36,530 nt of DNA, taken from Opitutus sp. GAS368. GTDB lineage: Bacteria; Verrucomicrobiota; Verrucomicrobiia; Opitutales; Opitutaceae. The position numbers and the translations under genes are program-made. The notes under the pieces are model-generated. The model saw only the letters and a list, made by a program, of their open reading frames with translations, ran no database searches and was not told where the DNA came from. The DNA lies in NCBI GenBank assembly GCA_945903465.1, contig CAMDOF010000067.1, positions 1 to 36,530 on the forward strand, in the 5' to 3' direction. Shown piece after piece: positions 17,760 through 25,867 of the stretch (its first letter is position 1; the number at the start of each line of letters is the position of its first letter).

Positions 17760-18470
17760 TCAGAAAGGCGGGCGGGACGCGGGGTGGGCGGCAGCCGTCA
17801 GCGCCGCGTGGGCTGGCACGATGATCAAGCCAGTGCTCGGCTCTCCGTAGGTCACGCACTCCCCACCCGCGGCGACGTGAGCGGCCGCGCAGGCGCAGAG
17901 CGCAGCATCAATCAAGTCGATATTGGTCAACGTGAGGTGGTCGATGCCGACCTGCCGCAATAAATCCCGACGTTGCGTCCTCTTTTGGGAGGCATCGGCG
18001 TAGCCACCCCGCAGATGCCAGGCGATCGCGTGAGGGAAAGTCTCGAAACTGCACTTCTCGCCCGCGACGGGCAATTGGCGGCAGATCGGGAAGTCTTCCT
18101 CGAGGGCCCTGAACAACGCTTCACCGCGGAGCATCCAGCCGAAGTAATGGGTGCGATGCCCGACCGCTTGCTCGCGCGTAGGCGTGGAAAAACACGAGAT
18201 ACCTTTCTGCATCAGCCGCCGCTCGGCGGGCCGCGCATGGCCATCGTGGCTCCAGCCGCAAGGCGCATCGATGGCGATGACTCGCGCCCGCACCGTTTCA
18301 CGACACCAGCGCGCGAGTGCCCCCACATCCGTGGTGGCAAGCTGGCTCGAATAGTGTCCGTCGGTCAACGCGACGGCGTGAAATCCCTTGCGCTCGCCGC
18401 CCACGTCGATGCCGACCGCGGTGATTCCCACAGATGGGGCCGCGTCTTTTGTGGGGAGTGCGCGTGGCAT
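17760..18470 (-). CDS. DUF429 family protein (predicted RNase H-like fold)
   Basis: A 236-residue probably cytoplasmic protein. The ATG at 18470 is used because the family domain begins soon after it, with VGIDVGGERKGFHAVAL (residues about 17-33), the first strand and acidic residue of an actin/RNase H-like fold. Later acidic motifs are VIAIDAPCGWS and, near the C-terminus, IDLIDAALCACAAA, both typical of DUF429. The family has been proposed to contain nucleases, but biochemical function is not established. There is no signal peptide. It sits alone between two divergent sulfatases and has no evident functional link to them. Confidence 0.8.
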   Translation of the reverse strand: MPRALPTKDAAPSVGITAVGIDVGGERKGFHAVALTDGHYSSQLATTDVGALARWCRETVRARVIAIDAPCGWSHDGHARPAERRLMQKGISCFSTPTREQAVGHRTHYFGWMLRGEALFRALEEDFPICRQLPVAGEKCSFETFPHAIAWHLRGGYADASQKRTQRRDLLRQVGIDHLTLTNIDLIDAALCACAAAHVAAGGECVTYGEPSTGLIIVPAHAALTAAAHPASRPPF

Positions 18471-18905
18471 GGTGAAAGTGCTCAAGGCTTGGCCCAGCCG
18501 CGGCCGGGTCAACCCCGCAACTGAGCGCGAGGAGGATGCTGTTGTCGGGCGCCTTGCCCCAACAAGATCAAGCGACCTGCGTACCCGTAGCGAGGATACC
18601 ACCGCGGCCGAAGGGTTCGGGTGGCGGCGACCCTGCGCTGGAACCAAAAATATCTTTACGGCTATTCAACCCATCTGACCGACCCTCCTTTGCTCCGCGC
18701 CCACCGCACCGGACAGCGCCCGCTACCGCTCGAGGCTCCCGACTGGCCGCCTTCACGGCTATCCCATCCGCACCCCAAAAAACCATTCGACCGCGGCGCG
18801 CGCTCCTTTCCCGCTGGCTTTGCCCACCCAGCCTCCGCTGTACTCCCTGCACCGCAATTTCTCGCGGTGCCTCCGCCCTTCCCCTTTTCGCCACTTCCTT
18901 TTTTT
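18471..18905. other. Intergenic region between the DUF429 gene and sulfatase 2
   Basis: 435 bp between divergently transcribed genes. Open frames here give low-complexity Pro/Arg-rich peptides without family features. It must hold both promoters, but no repeat, hairpin or clear hexamer pair was seen. Confidence 0.4.
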
Positions 18906-20489
18906 ATGCACTTAGCGCTTCGACTCCTCGCCCTCCTGTCACTGCCGACCTCCACGGCGCTCGCCGCACCCGCCGCCAGGCCCAATATCCTTTTCATCTT
19001 TTCCGACGACCACGCCCAACACGCCATCAGCGCTTACGGGTCCAAGGTGAATCAAACCCCACACCTCGACCGCCTCGCGGCCGCCGGCACCCGTTTCAAC
19101 CACGCGTTCGTCACCAACTCGATTTGCACACCGAGCCGCGCCGTCGTTCTCACCGGAAAATATTCTCACGCCAACGGCACCCCGGTCTTTAACGTTTTCG
19201 ACGGGGCCCAACCCACCGCCGCCAAAATGCTCCAAGCCGCGGGTTACCACACCGGTATGATCGGCAAGTGGCACCTCGGCAGCGCTCCCACCGGCTTCGA
19301 TCGTTGGATCATCCTGCCAGGCCAAGGCATTTACGTCGACCCCGACTTCATCACCCCACAGGGCCGCGTTAAAATCAAAGGCCACACCACTCCCCTCACC
19401 ACCCAACTCGGTATCGAATTTATGGATACACGCCCGCAAGACCAGCCTTTCTTTCTCATGCTGCACCAAAAAGCCCCTCACCGCGGGTGGGAGCCCGATC
19501 CTAAAAATAAGGCGTTGTTCAAAGACCGCGTCTTCGCCGAACCCGCCACGCTCTGGGATGACTATGCCACCCGTCCCGCCGCTTTGCCGGAAAACCAGCA
19601 AACCATCGCGCGCGATCTTACTCGCGGCGACTTGAAACTCACACCACCCGCCGATCTCGCACCCGGGCCCGCCCGCCAGCAGTGGCTCAACACCAAGCCC
19701 ATGGAGCTCACCATCACCCAGGCCGACGGCACCCCGCGCGTCCTCACCGGTCGCGATCTCGTCAAATGGAAATACCAACGCTACCTGCAGGATTACCTTG
19801 CCTGCGTCCAAGGCGTCGATGACAGCGTCGGCGAAATTCTCGACTATCTCGATCGCACCGGCCTCGCCCAAAATACCATCGTCATCTACAGCGCGGATAA
19901 CGGCTGGTACCTCGGCGACCTCGGCCTCTACGACAAGCGCTTCATGTACGAACCGGGGCTGCACATCCCGCTCATCGTCCGCGGCCCTGGCCTGAAAGCC
20001 GGCGCCGTGACCAACCTGTTCGCCTTAAATGCCGACTTTGCCCCCACTTTTCTCGATCTCGCCGGGCTAAAAACTCCCGCTGATATGCACGGTCGCTCTC
20101 TCCTCCCCATCCTGCGCGGAGAAAAACCCGCCGACTGGCGCACCTCGGCTTATTACCGGTACTACCACGACCCCGGCCATCACAACACCCGCGCCCATTA
20201 CGGCGTCCGCACCGAGACGCACAAGCTGATCCATTATTGGAAAAAGGACGCCTGGGAACTCTTCGATCTTGTCCGCGATCCTACCGAACAAAATAACCTC
20301 GCTGCTGATCCCACCCACGCCGGCAAACTCGCCGAACTAAAAACTGAAATCATCCGCCTCCAAAAACAATTGGGTGATACCGGGCAATTCGCCAACACGA
20401 TCCCCGCCGATGGCGTCGATGCACCGATCAACGTCCCTCAGCTCGGGCTCAAGACAATCAAAGAATCAATCGCCGCCGCCCGTCCCTGA
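18906..20489 (+). CDS. Secreted formylglycine-dependent sulfatase (sulfatase 2)
   Basis: A 527-residue sulfatase. The ATG at 18906 starts a signal peptide (MHLALRLLALLSLPTSTALA, cleavage after ALA); longer upstream frames are low-complexity. The metal-binding Asp pair is in NILFIFSDDHAQHAISAYG (residues 34-35), followed by TPHLDRLAAAGTRF. The active-site motif SICTPSRAVVLTGKYSH has Cys74 for formylglycine formation. GMIGKWHLG and YSADNGWYLGDLGLYDKR are further conserved sites. The CTPSRA and 'HANG' arrangement resembles the arylsulfatase/heparan-type sulfatases common in Verrucomicrobiota. No clear Shine-Dalgarno precedes the start; a T-run does. Distinct in sequence from sulfatase 1, so probably a different sulfate ester. 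Confidence 0.94.
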   Translation: MHLALRLLALLSLPTSTALAAPAARPNILFIFSDDHAQHAISAYGSKVNQTPHLDRLAAAGTRFNHAFVTNSICTPSRAVVLTGKYSHANGTPVFNVFDGAQPTAAKMLQAAGYHTGMIGKWHLGSAPTGFDRWIILPGQGIYVDPDFITPQGRVKIKGHTTPLTTQLGIEFMDTRPQDQPFFLMLHQKAPHRGWEPDPKNKALFKDRVFAEPATLWDDYATRPAALPENQQTIARDLTRGDLKLTPPADLAPGPARQQWLNTKPMELTITQADGTPRVLTGRDLVKWKYQRYLQDYLACVQGVDDSVGEILDYLDRTGLAQNTIVIYSADNGWYLGDLGLYDKRFMYEPGLHIPLIVRGPGLKAGAVTNLFALNADFAPTFLDLAGLKTPADMHGRSLLPILRGEKPADWRTSAYYRYYHDPGHHNTRAHYGVRTETHKLIHYWKKDAWELFDLVRDPTEQNNLAADPTHAGKLAELKTEIIRLQKQLGDTGQFANTIPADGVDAPINVPQLGLKTIKESIAAARP

Positions 20490-21123
20490 GCCGCCGCCCG
20501 CTCCCCCCCCGCGGATTCCAATCCGCGCACTCCGCTCAGCCCGCCCACCCCGCGCTACCCATCCGACTGAGTTCGCGGCCTCCCGCTCTCGCGACGTGAC
20601 TCTTTCTGGACCGACTCCGCCTGGATTCTGGCCAACCCCGCCATCCGTTACGGCCAAGCATCACAGCCTTGCACCCATTCGGGCGCCCCGGCGCTCAACC
20701 GGGGATCCATTGATTCCTGACGGCTTCCGGTTTTAGCCTGGCATCAAGCCCGCGTCGCCACTCCAGCCGAGATCGCTGCCTCCGGGCCCCGGCCGGGCGT
20801 GAAACCAAAAGCAAAAAAAATAAAAAGACTTTTTTGGTCGCAGAATTTTCCGGAGAACAACCCGACCTCCTCCGCACAGCGCTTCGTGCAGCTTCGACCG
20901 GCCGCCGTCCGGCAAGGCCAACGGCCCCTACCACCACCAATAAAAAAATCGAAATCTTTTCGATAGTTTTTAAAATCTTCCTACTAAGAAAATTTTCCTG
21001 CCCATTAATCCCGCGAGGCTTGGTCAGGCCACCAGCGGGCGGTGCAGAAAATAGCATGAACTTGGCAATAATTGATCGGCTCGGCACTGCTCCCCGACCG
21101 TCGCCACCCCGCTGGGCGCCGCG
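20490..21123. other. 634-bp gene-free region between convergent genes
   Basis: No supportable gene. A minus-strand open frame of about 130 codons (20695-21087) has one hydrophobic stretch but low-complexity flanks and no family features. From about 20808 the composition changes to A/T-rich patches (runs of A and T), including the hairpin at 20948-20964. The region separates the ends of sulfatase 2 (plus) and the amidase (minus). Confidence 0.4.
20948..20971. terminator. Candidate bidirectional intrinsic terminator
   Basis: ATCGAAA-TCT-TTTCGAT is a perfect 7-bp stem with a 3-nt loop, preceded by an A-run (20942-20948) and followed by AGTTTTT. The arrangement could terminate in both directions, which suits its position between two convergent genes, but the stem is AT-rich and weak. 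Confidence 0.4.
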
Positions 21124-22623
21124 TTACGGAAACTTCGCCTTGAACGCCGGCTCCCGACGCGCCCGCGTCCGCTGCTCAAAATCCGCCGCCAGCGCGAGCA
21201 GGCGCGCCTCACTCCACGCTCGGCCGAAAAATAAAAATCCGACCGGGACCCCCTCATTTTCCTCAAAGGGCACCGTGACGCTCGGGTAGCCCGCCATCGC
21301 CGCGAGACTCACCCCACCACCGACGAGCGCGTCGAGCCGATGGGTTTCCATCAGCCGATCAATCCCTTCCGTCCGCGCCAACCGACTCACCAGCGCCCGC
21401 GCTTCGAGATACGCCGGATCGGTCAATGGGCCTTTCCCTTCAGCGCGCTGAAAATACTGCTGACCAAACAACGGCTGCTCCCGGGCCCAATTCTCCTCAT
21501 TAAAACGAATCACCGCCGCGAGCGTTTTAAAGCGGGCACTCGGCCCGAGCTCCGCAAGGTAGGCGTTAATGCCAACCTTCATCTCATACAACATCACCTC
21601 GATCCTCGCCGGCCCCGCGCTCGCTAAATCAGGCAGACTACCCACCTCGACAATTTCCGCCCCCGCGGTCCGCAGCACCACCACCCCCGCTGCTAACAAC
21701 TTGTCGACCCCGCGCGCCTCCACCGAACGAAGCACCCCGATCCGCGCACCTTGGAGCGCCCGTACCGTCGGGACCTCCCGCCAGCGCGCCTTCCAGTCCG
21801 CCGGCACCGCCGCCGTCGCCTCATCCCGCCCGTCCGCCCCCGCGAGCACTCGCAGCATAATCGCCGCATCGCCGACGGTGCGCGTGATCGGTCCCGCCGT
21901 ATCAAAGCTCGCCGCAATCGGAATAATGCCATGACGGCTCACGAGGCCCACGGTCGGCTTTAACCCCACCACACCACCCACCGATGAGGGCGAAATGATC
22001 GAGCCGTTGGTCTCGGTCCCAATCGCCGCGACACACAGGTTCGCCGCCACTGCCACCGCCGAGCCCGAACTCGATCCCGAGGGTGACCGATCCAGCACGT
22101 ACGGATTGCGCGTCTGGCCACCGCGCGCGCTCCAACCACTGATCGAGCGTTCACCCCGAAAATTCGCCCACTCACTCAGGTTGGTTTTACCCAAAATCAC
22201 CGCACCAGCCTCCCGCAATCGCGAGACGAGGTGCGCGTCCCGCGGTGGCTTCAACCCCACGAGCGCCAGGGATCCCGCAGTCGTCTCCATCTTATCCGCT
22301 GTCGCAATGTTATCTTTGATCAACACCGGAATCCCGTGCAGCGGACCGCGCACCTGACCCCGCCGCCGCTCCGCATCGAGCTGGCCGGCCACCGCGAGCG
22401 CGTCCGGATTTATCTCGATCACCGCATTGAGCCGCGGCCCCCCCCGATCAACCTGCTCGATGCGTTCGAGGTAAGCAGCGGTCAAGGCCTCCGCCGTGAG
22501 CCCGCCCGCGCTCATCCGCGCCTGCAGCTCATCGATCGTCGCCTCGGCGAAGGGAAAGTCCGCTCGCAAAGCCACGAGCGTACCCCACGCGAAACCGAGG
22601 AACGTCAGCCGACGCCTGATCAC
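21124..22623 (-). CDS. Exported amidase-signature family hydrolase
   Basis: A 499-residue amidase (GatA/FAAH superfamily) that would hydrolyse an amide bond using a Ser-cisSer-Lys triad. With the start below, the triad is Lys103 (GIPVLIKDNI), Ser184 (in SPSGSSSGSA) and Ser208 (GTETNGSI); the 24-residue gap between the two Ser matches the family. The start is ambiguous: GTG at 22623, four bases after the psd stop codon, gives a compact signal peptide (VIRRRLTFLGFAWGTLVALRA), while ATG at 22665 overlaps psd by 38 bp and adds 14 residues. I prefer the GTG. The probable operon with psd is suggestive of coupling only. The substrate is unknown; it is unlikely to be the Glu-tRNA amidotransferase subunit because of the signal peptide and the lack of gatB/gatC. 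Confidence 0.9.
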   Translation of the reverse strand: MIRRRLTFLGFAWGTLVALRADFPFAEATIDELQARMSAGGLTAEALTAAYLERIEQVDRGGPRLNAVIEINPDALAVAGQLDAERRRGQVRGPLHGIPVLIKDNIATADKMETTAGSLALVGLKPPRDAHLVSRLREAGAVILGKTNLSEWANFRGERSISGWSARGGQTRNPYVLDRSPSGSSSGSAVAVAANLCVAAIGTETNGSIISPSSVGGVVGLKPTVGLVSRHGIIPIAASFDTAGPITRTVGDAAIMLRVLAGADGRDEATAAVPADWKARWREVPTVRALQGARIGVLRSVEARGVDKLLAAGVVVLRTAGAEIVEVGSLPDLASAGPARIEVMLYEMKVGINAYLAELGPSARFKTLAAVIRFNEENWAREQPLFGQQYFQRAEGKGPLTDPAYLEARALVSRLARTEGIDRLMETHRLDALVGGGVSLAAMAGYPSVTVPFEENEGVPVGFLFFGRAWSEARLLALAADFEQRTRARREPAFKAKFP

Positions 22624-22627
22624 AAAA

Positions 22628-23527
22628 CTAAAGGCCCACACCGAGCCGATCGCCCATTTTTGCATAAATCTCCATGGGCTCCGAGCGTCCCTCCGTGAGG
22701 TCCGCATCAAACCGGATTTTTCCCCGTTGAAAAAGCGTGATGACGCACGAGCCGCCAAACGCGAAAAGCCCTTTTTCATCACCCTTTTCCACGGCTCGGC
22801 CCGGCACAAAACTCTGCTGAATACTGCCAACGTTCGTCGCGCCCACTTCCAAGACGACGACCGTTCCAAAAACGGGCGACTCCATCACGCTGATCGCTCG
22901 CTTATTTTCCACGAGGTAGCGCACCTGCCTCCGCAAGGCAATCGGGCTCACCGAGTAGAGCCACCCATTGATCACCCGCGCCTCTCCCGGCACCCCCGCG
23001 ACTGGAAAGTGAAATCGGTGGTAATCGACCGGACAAAGTCGCGAGATCACCATCGACCCACCGGTAAACTTCTGCGCCAACCCGTCATCACCCAATAAAT
23101 CTCTTAACGAAAATTTCATGCCCTTCACGTAAAAACCGTCCGCCGCCTCGATATCTTGGAACACGAGATGACGACCGTCAGCCGGAAATATCGCCACATT
23201 CTCACCGGGCGCGATGGGCCGCGCCACGGGCTTGAGCGTTCGGTAGAAAAATTCGTTAAAAGTTTTATAGTCAAAAGGTGATTTCTCGAACTCGTCCACG
23301 TCGATAGAGTACTGCGAGATGAACGGTAATATCAGCAGCGCACTCTCGGGCTTCCGCATCCGGTGACCGTACCATCGGGAAAAAATCGCCCGCTTTACGA
23401 GTAACCAAAGGAAAAACCATCCGAGAGGATTTTCATAGGTAAAACGCAGCCAGACCTCCCCGTAAATCTGCTCGGTCTCGATGGTTTTTTTATAGCGGTT
23501 GAAAAAGCGGATCTGTCGTGCAGGCAT
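22628..23527 (-). CDS. psd: Phosphatidylserine decarboxylase
   Basis: A 299-residue proenzyme that makes phosphatidylethanolamine from phosphatidylserine at the inner membrane. It self-cleaves to form a pyruvoyl group. The cleavage motif is FGGS (Gly259-Ser260), of the GGS rather than the LGST type, so the small subunit begins at Ser260. The Asp-His-Ser self-cleavage triad is Asp117 (FPADGRH), His173 (second His of PVDYHRFHFP) and Ser260. A hydrophobic segment at about residues 35-50 (PLGWFFLWLLVKRAIF) can anchor the protein. The ATG at 23527 is chosen; a GTG lies immediately before it. The amidase gene follows at once on the same strand. Confidence 0.95.
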   Translation of the reverse strand: MPARQIRFFNRYKKTIETEQIYGEVWLRFTYENPLGWFFLWLLVKRAIFSRWYGHRMRKPESALLILPFISQYSIDVDEFEKSPFDYKTFNEFFYRTLKPVARPIAPGENVAIFPADGRHLVFQDIEAADGFYVKGMKFSLRDLLGDDGLAQKFTGGSMVISRLCPVDYHRFHFPVAGVPGEARVINGWLYSVSPIALRRQVRYLVENKRAISVMESPVFGTVVVLEVGATNVGSIQQSFVPGRAVEKGDEKGLFAFGGSCVITLFQRGKIRFDADLTEGRSEPMEIYAKMGDRLGVGL

Positions 23528-23926
23528 CACCGCAGTCTGCAGCCTTCATCGCCAACCTCAACGGGGTTTTTATCAACGAATGATTTTTGTCACCCCCGCG
23601 CCCAAGCCCACGCACCGGCCGTTTCTTTCAAGCCGGCATTAATTTATCCACGGCACCAAGCGTTCACCAGGCTCCGGTGATTTCCTGATCGCCAGAAATA
23701 GACAGTGTTCGCGCCGCCGGTCACAGCGCGGTGAGCCGGTAAGTCGGCGCGCTGCTGAAGAATCAAGCGAGTTGGTCGCCCGCAGCCGTCGCGGCCATCG
23801 CTCCAGCTCAACGATCCGGGGCGTGCTTGCGCGTTCGGGAAACGGCGAAACGCGAGGCGCGTTGACCCAGCGCCGTGACACTTCCGCGGCGGGCCGAGCG
23901 CGCGTGGCAAAAGGCTCCGCCCAACG
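23528..23926. other. Intergenic region between psd and the first ECF sigma gene
   Basis: 399 bp. Short open frames on both strands lack family features. It contains the psd promoter and the 3' end of the minus-strand sigma operon; no clear terminator was identified. Confidence 0.4.
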
Positions 23927-24508
23927 CTATACCCACGACTTCAGTGCGACGCGCAGCTTTTCCCGCGCACGCGCGATTCGGTTCTCCACGGCCTTGGACG
24001 AAGCTCCGACGGCTTCGGCGACCTCGGCGTAAGACATTTGCTCGTATTCGAAGAGCACGATCGCCTCGCGCAGGTCGGTTGGCAGCCTGGCGATGGCATC
24101 GCGCACGGCGCTGGCACGCTCGGCGCGATCCAGCCGTCGCGTTTCTCCCTCGGCAGCCGTGCCGCTATCCGAGGGAACTTCCGTCCAATCTTCGAGCGCC
24201 ACGAGCGGACGCAGCTTCCACCAGCGTAGTCGATTGCGCGCCAGATTCACCGCGATGGCAAAAATCCACGGGCGAAAAGAGGCGTCCGCACGATACCGCC
24301 CGCGCTTCTGCCAGACGCGAACGAACGTCTCCTGCGCCAGTTCCTCCGCTTCGCTCGTATTCAGGACTATCCGCCCGATGAATGCCTTCAGCGAAAGCTC
24401 CCAGCGCTGCATCAACGCACCGAGCGCGGCTTCGTCACCTAGCTGCACGCGCCGCATGAGCTCCGTGTCTTCACGCGGAGTGGTTGTCGCGGCCGCGTCG
24501 GGTGACAT
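23927..24508 (-). CDS. ECF RNA polymerase sigma factor, CnrH-like (cassette 1)
   Basis: A 193-residue extracytoplasmic-function sigma factor with only regions 2 and 4. Region 2 spans about residues 25-95 (EAEELAQETFVRVWQKRGRY, then FRPWIFAIAVNLARNRLRWW). Region 4 is at about 134-191 (LPTDLREAIVLFEYEQMSYA, then EVAEAVGASSKAVENRIARAREKLR), with the helix-turn-helix that reads the -35 element. It is the last gene of a three-gene minus-strand unit whose order, small membrane protein, periplasmic sensor, sigma, equals cnrY-cnrX-cnrH of Cupriavidus. The ATG at 24508 lies 3 bp after the sensor stop, so translational coupling is likely. It should be held inactive at the membrane until metal reaches the sensor. 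Its target is probably the GGGATTTTGC promoters nearby; which of the two sigma factors in the window uses which is unknown. Confidence 0.92.
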   Translation of the reverse strand: MSPDAAATTTPREDTELMRRVQLGDEAALGALMQRWELSLKAFIGRIVLNTSEAEELAQETFVRVWQKRGRYRADASFRPWIFAIAVNLARNRLRWWKLRPLVALEDWTEVPSDSGTAAEGETRRLDRAERASAVRDAIARLPTDLREAIVLFEYEQMSYAEVAEAVGASSKAVENRIARAREKLRVALKSWV

Positions 24509-24511
24509 GTT

Positions 24512-24994
24512 TTAATGTCCGTGTTTATTGAGCTGGAGATCAGGCGGAGCCTGGTGGTCGAAATCTTTGATCGTCGGCAGCACCAGCGCGAGGTAGCGCT
24601 GACCCGCTTCCCGCGACATGTGCGTGGCGCATTCGCGGACGTGCGTCGCAATCGCGGATTCGCAGACCAAGCGCAGTTCCTCGACTCGCCGGTCGGCGGT
24701 CGCGATCGCAGCGGCGTCAGCTTGCGGCGCCGTCTTCAGTTCGTTGCGCGCGCGCACCGCGCGCATGATTTCACGACAGTGCTCTTCGCACACGAGGGAA
24801 TAGGCATCGTGAAGCTTCTTGATCGCGGCGAATTGTGCGTCGGTGAGTTTGAAGTCCGCGCGCAGCCATTCCATCGCATCCTGCTTGGCGAGCGCGCGTG
24901 CGACCTCTTCATTGCCAGTGGCCCGAAATGCCACGAAGCCCGTGGCGCCGGCGGCGACTGCAAGAAGGACGAGCGTGGCTACGAGATGCTTCAT
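24512..24994 (-). CDS. CnrX-like periplasmic metal sensor, thiol-rich variant (cassette 1)
   Basis: A 160-residue membrane-anchored periplasmic protein of the heavy-metal-resistance/CnrX/Spy-like four-helix family. Residues 1-24 form a signal anchor. The segment AMEWLRADFKLTDAQ aligns with AHDWLHKELKLTAEQ of the second sensor in this window, so both N-terminal metal-ligand His are replaced (Met41, Arg45). HVREC (118-122) aligns with HVFEM, so the His stays but the Met ligand is Cys122. Extra candidate ligands are C69-E-E-H72-C73, Cys111, H125-M126 and a C-terminal HGH. This suggests a changed metal preference, perhaps a thiophilic metal such as Cu(I), Ag(I) or Hg(II); that is inference. Five bases separate it from the upstream cnrY-like gene and three from the sigma gene. 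Confidence 0.8.
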   Translation of the reverse strand: MKHLVATLVLLAVAAGATGFVAFRATGNEEVARALAKQDAMEWLRADFKLTDAQFAAIKKLHDAYSLVCEEHCREIMRAVRARNELKTAPQADAAAIATADRRVEELRLVCESAIATHVRECATHMSREAGQRYLALVLPTIKDFDHQAPPDLQLNKHGH

Positions 24995-24999
24995 GGCGT

Positions 25000-25308
25000 T
25001 CAGGGACGGAGCTTCGCCATCACGCGCGGATCGAGATTTCCTAGGTAGGAAACCACCATCTGCTCTCGGCTAGAATCGAGCTTGGCGCGGGCGAACGAGT
25101 GGCCGGTCCAGCCCGCCACGACAAGGGCAGCAGCACCGGTAACGGTCCAGACGACGAGGTGAGCCCGCACGTAGGCGGCCCAGGTCTCGCGCGAGCGTTG
25201 CTTGATGCGCTGCCACACCGCCGGGCGGAAGGTCGGGTCGGGCTTCGGATTCACGCGCCATTCGGCGAGTGTCCGGGAGAAAGGGTCGTGCGGAGGAGAC
25301 GAGTTCAT
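25000..25308 (-). CDS. CnrY-like single-pass membrane anti-sigma factor (cassette 1)
   Basis: A 102-residue protein with a cytoplasmic N-terminal arm, one membrane segment (about residues 50-69, HLVVWTVTGAAALVVAGWTG) and a short periplasmic tail. No database family is obvious by eye, but its position (first of three genes, before sensor and ECF sigma) and architecture match CnrY, the anti-sigma that binds CnrH. The arm has FRPAVWQRIKQR (27-38); the second CnrY-like protein here has VAVWLEIERRR at the equivalent place, so a VWxxI helix is a candidate sigma-binding element. It is divergently transcribed from the efflux genes, across a 99-bp gap holding the paired promoter elements. Confidence 0.72.
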   Translation of the reverse strand: MNSSPPHDPFSRTLAEWRVNPKPDPTFRPAVWQRIKQRSRETWAAYVRAHLVVWTVTGAAALVVAGWTGHSFARAKLDSSREQMVVSYLGNLDPRVMAKLRP

Positions 25309-25324
25309 GGTGGCGTCTACCGAC

Positions 25325-25349
25325 TATAAACCTGAAACCGCAAAATCCC
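25325..25349 (-). promoter_or_regulatory. Candidate ECF promoter for cassette 1
   Basis: Read on the minus strand: GGGATTTTGCG (25349-25339), 8 nt, then TTTATA (25330-25325), 16 bp before the cnrY-like start codon. The same element with the same 8-nt spacer occurs on the plus strand at 25365-25389, so the two face each other and create the inverted repeat CGCAAAATCCC/GGGATTTTGCG. The promoter assignment is inference from conservation and position. Confidence 0.6.
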
Positions 25350-25361
25350 CTGAAGAATTTT

Positions 25362-25389
25362 TGAGGGATTTTGCGTTTCGAGGGTTAAA
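25362..25389 (+). promoter_or_regulatory. Candidate ECF promoter for the efflux gene train
   Basis: TGAGGGATTTTGC (25362-25374) is followed, 8 nt after the shared GGGATTTTGCG, by GTTAAA (25384-25389); the start codon of the first gene is 18 nt further on. The 13-mer TGAGGGATTTTGC recurs exactly at 32702-32714 upstream of the second cnrY-like gene (last base of the match at 32713 or 32714 depending on the end counted). Confidence 0.6.
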
Positions 25390-25407
25390 GCCCGTGAACA
25401 CTCCTCT

Positions 25408-25818
25408 ATGCATCTCAAATCCTCCCTGTCCGCCCTCGCCGTAACAATTGGACTGATGGTTGCCGCGCCAGCCTTTGCGCAGCACGATCAGCACGCCGTG
25501 CCCGCCAAGGGCCAACCAAACGCCAAGTCCGGCCAGTTGATCAAGGTTAGCGAAAAAGATGCCGCGTGGGCGGCCAAGGAGCGCGCGAGCTACCCCTTGG
25601 ATGTCTGCGTAACCTCAGACGAGAAGCTGGGCAGCATGGGTAAGGCGCCCGAATACATCTACCGCGTGGCGGGGAAGGCGGATCGGCTGGTCGTGTTTTG
25701 CTGCGGCGGTTGCGATGAAGATTTCCTGAAAGATCCCGCGAAGCATCTCGCCAAGATCGACGCCGCTAAAGCCGGCGGTCCCGGCACCGCGAAGGACGCG
25801 CGGAAGGGGCATCACTAA
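25408..25818 (+). CDS. Small secreted protein with C...CCxGC motif, copy 1
   Basis: A 136-residue exported protein of no named family that I recognise. A signal peptide (residues 1-24, ending PAFA) is followed by HDQH, then a conserved core: DVCVTSDEKLGSMGKAPEYI (Cys67) and RLVVFCCGGCDEDF (Cys98, Cys99, Cys102), ending in GHH. The Cys pattern suggests a TRASH/YHS-like metal-binding domain. Its paralogue at 34166-34567 shares nearly all of this core. It is the first gene after the divergent promoter region, 49 bp ahead of the TolC-like gene. A periplasmic metal chaperone or buffer is a reasonable guess, not shown by the sequence. Confidence 0.8.
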   Translation: MHLKSSLSALAVTIGLMVAAPAFAQHDQHAVPAKGQPNAKSGQLIKVSEKDAAWAAKERASYPLDVCVTSDEKLGSMGKAPEYIYRVAGKADRLVVFCCGGCDEDFLKDPAKHLAKIDAAKAGGPGTAKDARKGHH

Positions 25819-25867
25819 TCATCCGGCCCGCCCATAAGATTTGTAGGTCGCCCCGACTTCCCTGCCA

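Noticed and set aside
20695..21087. A 130-codon minus-strand frame with one hydrophobic stretch
   Set aside because: The hydrophobic part comes from an AT-rich patch; the flanks are low-complexity Arg/Ala/Gly and there is no family signal or supported start.
23531..23926. Short frames between psd and the sigma gene as a small gene
   Set aside because: No start, composition or motif supports any of them.
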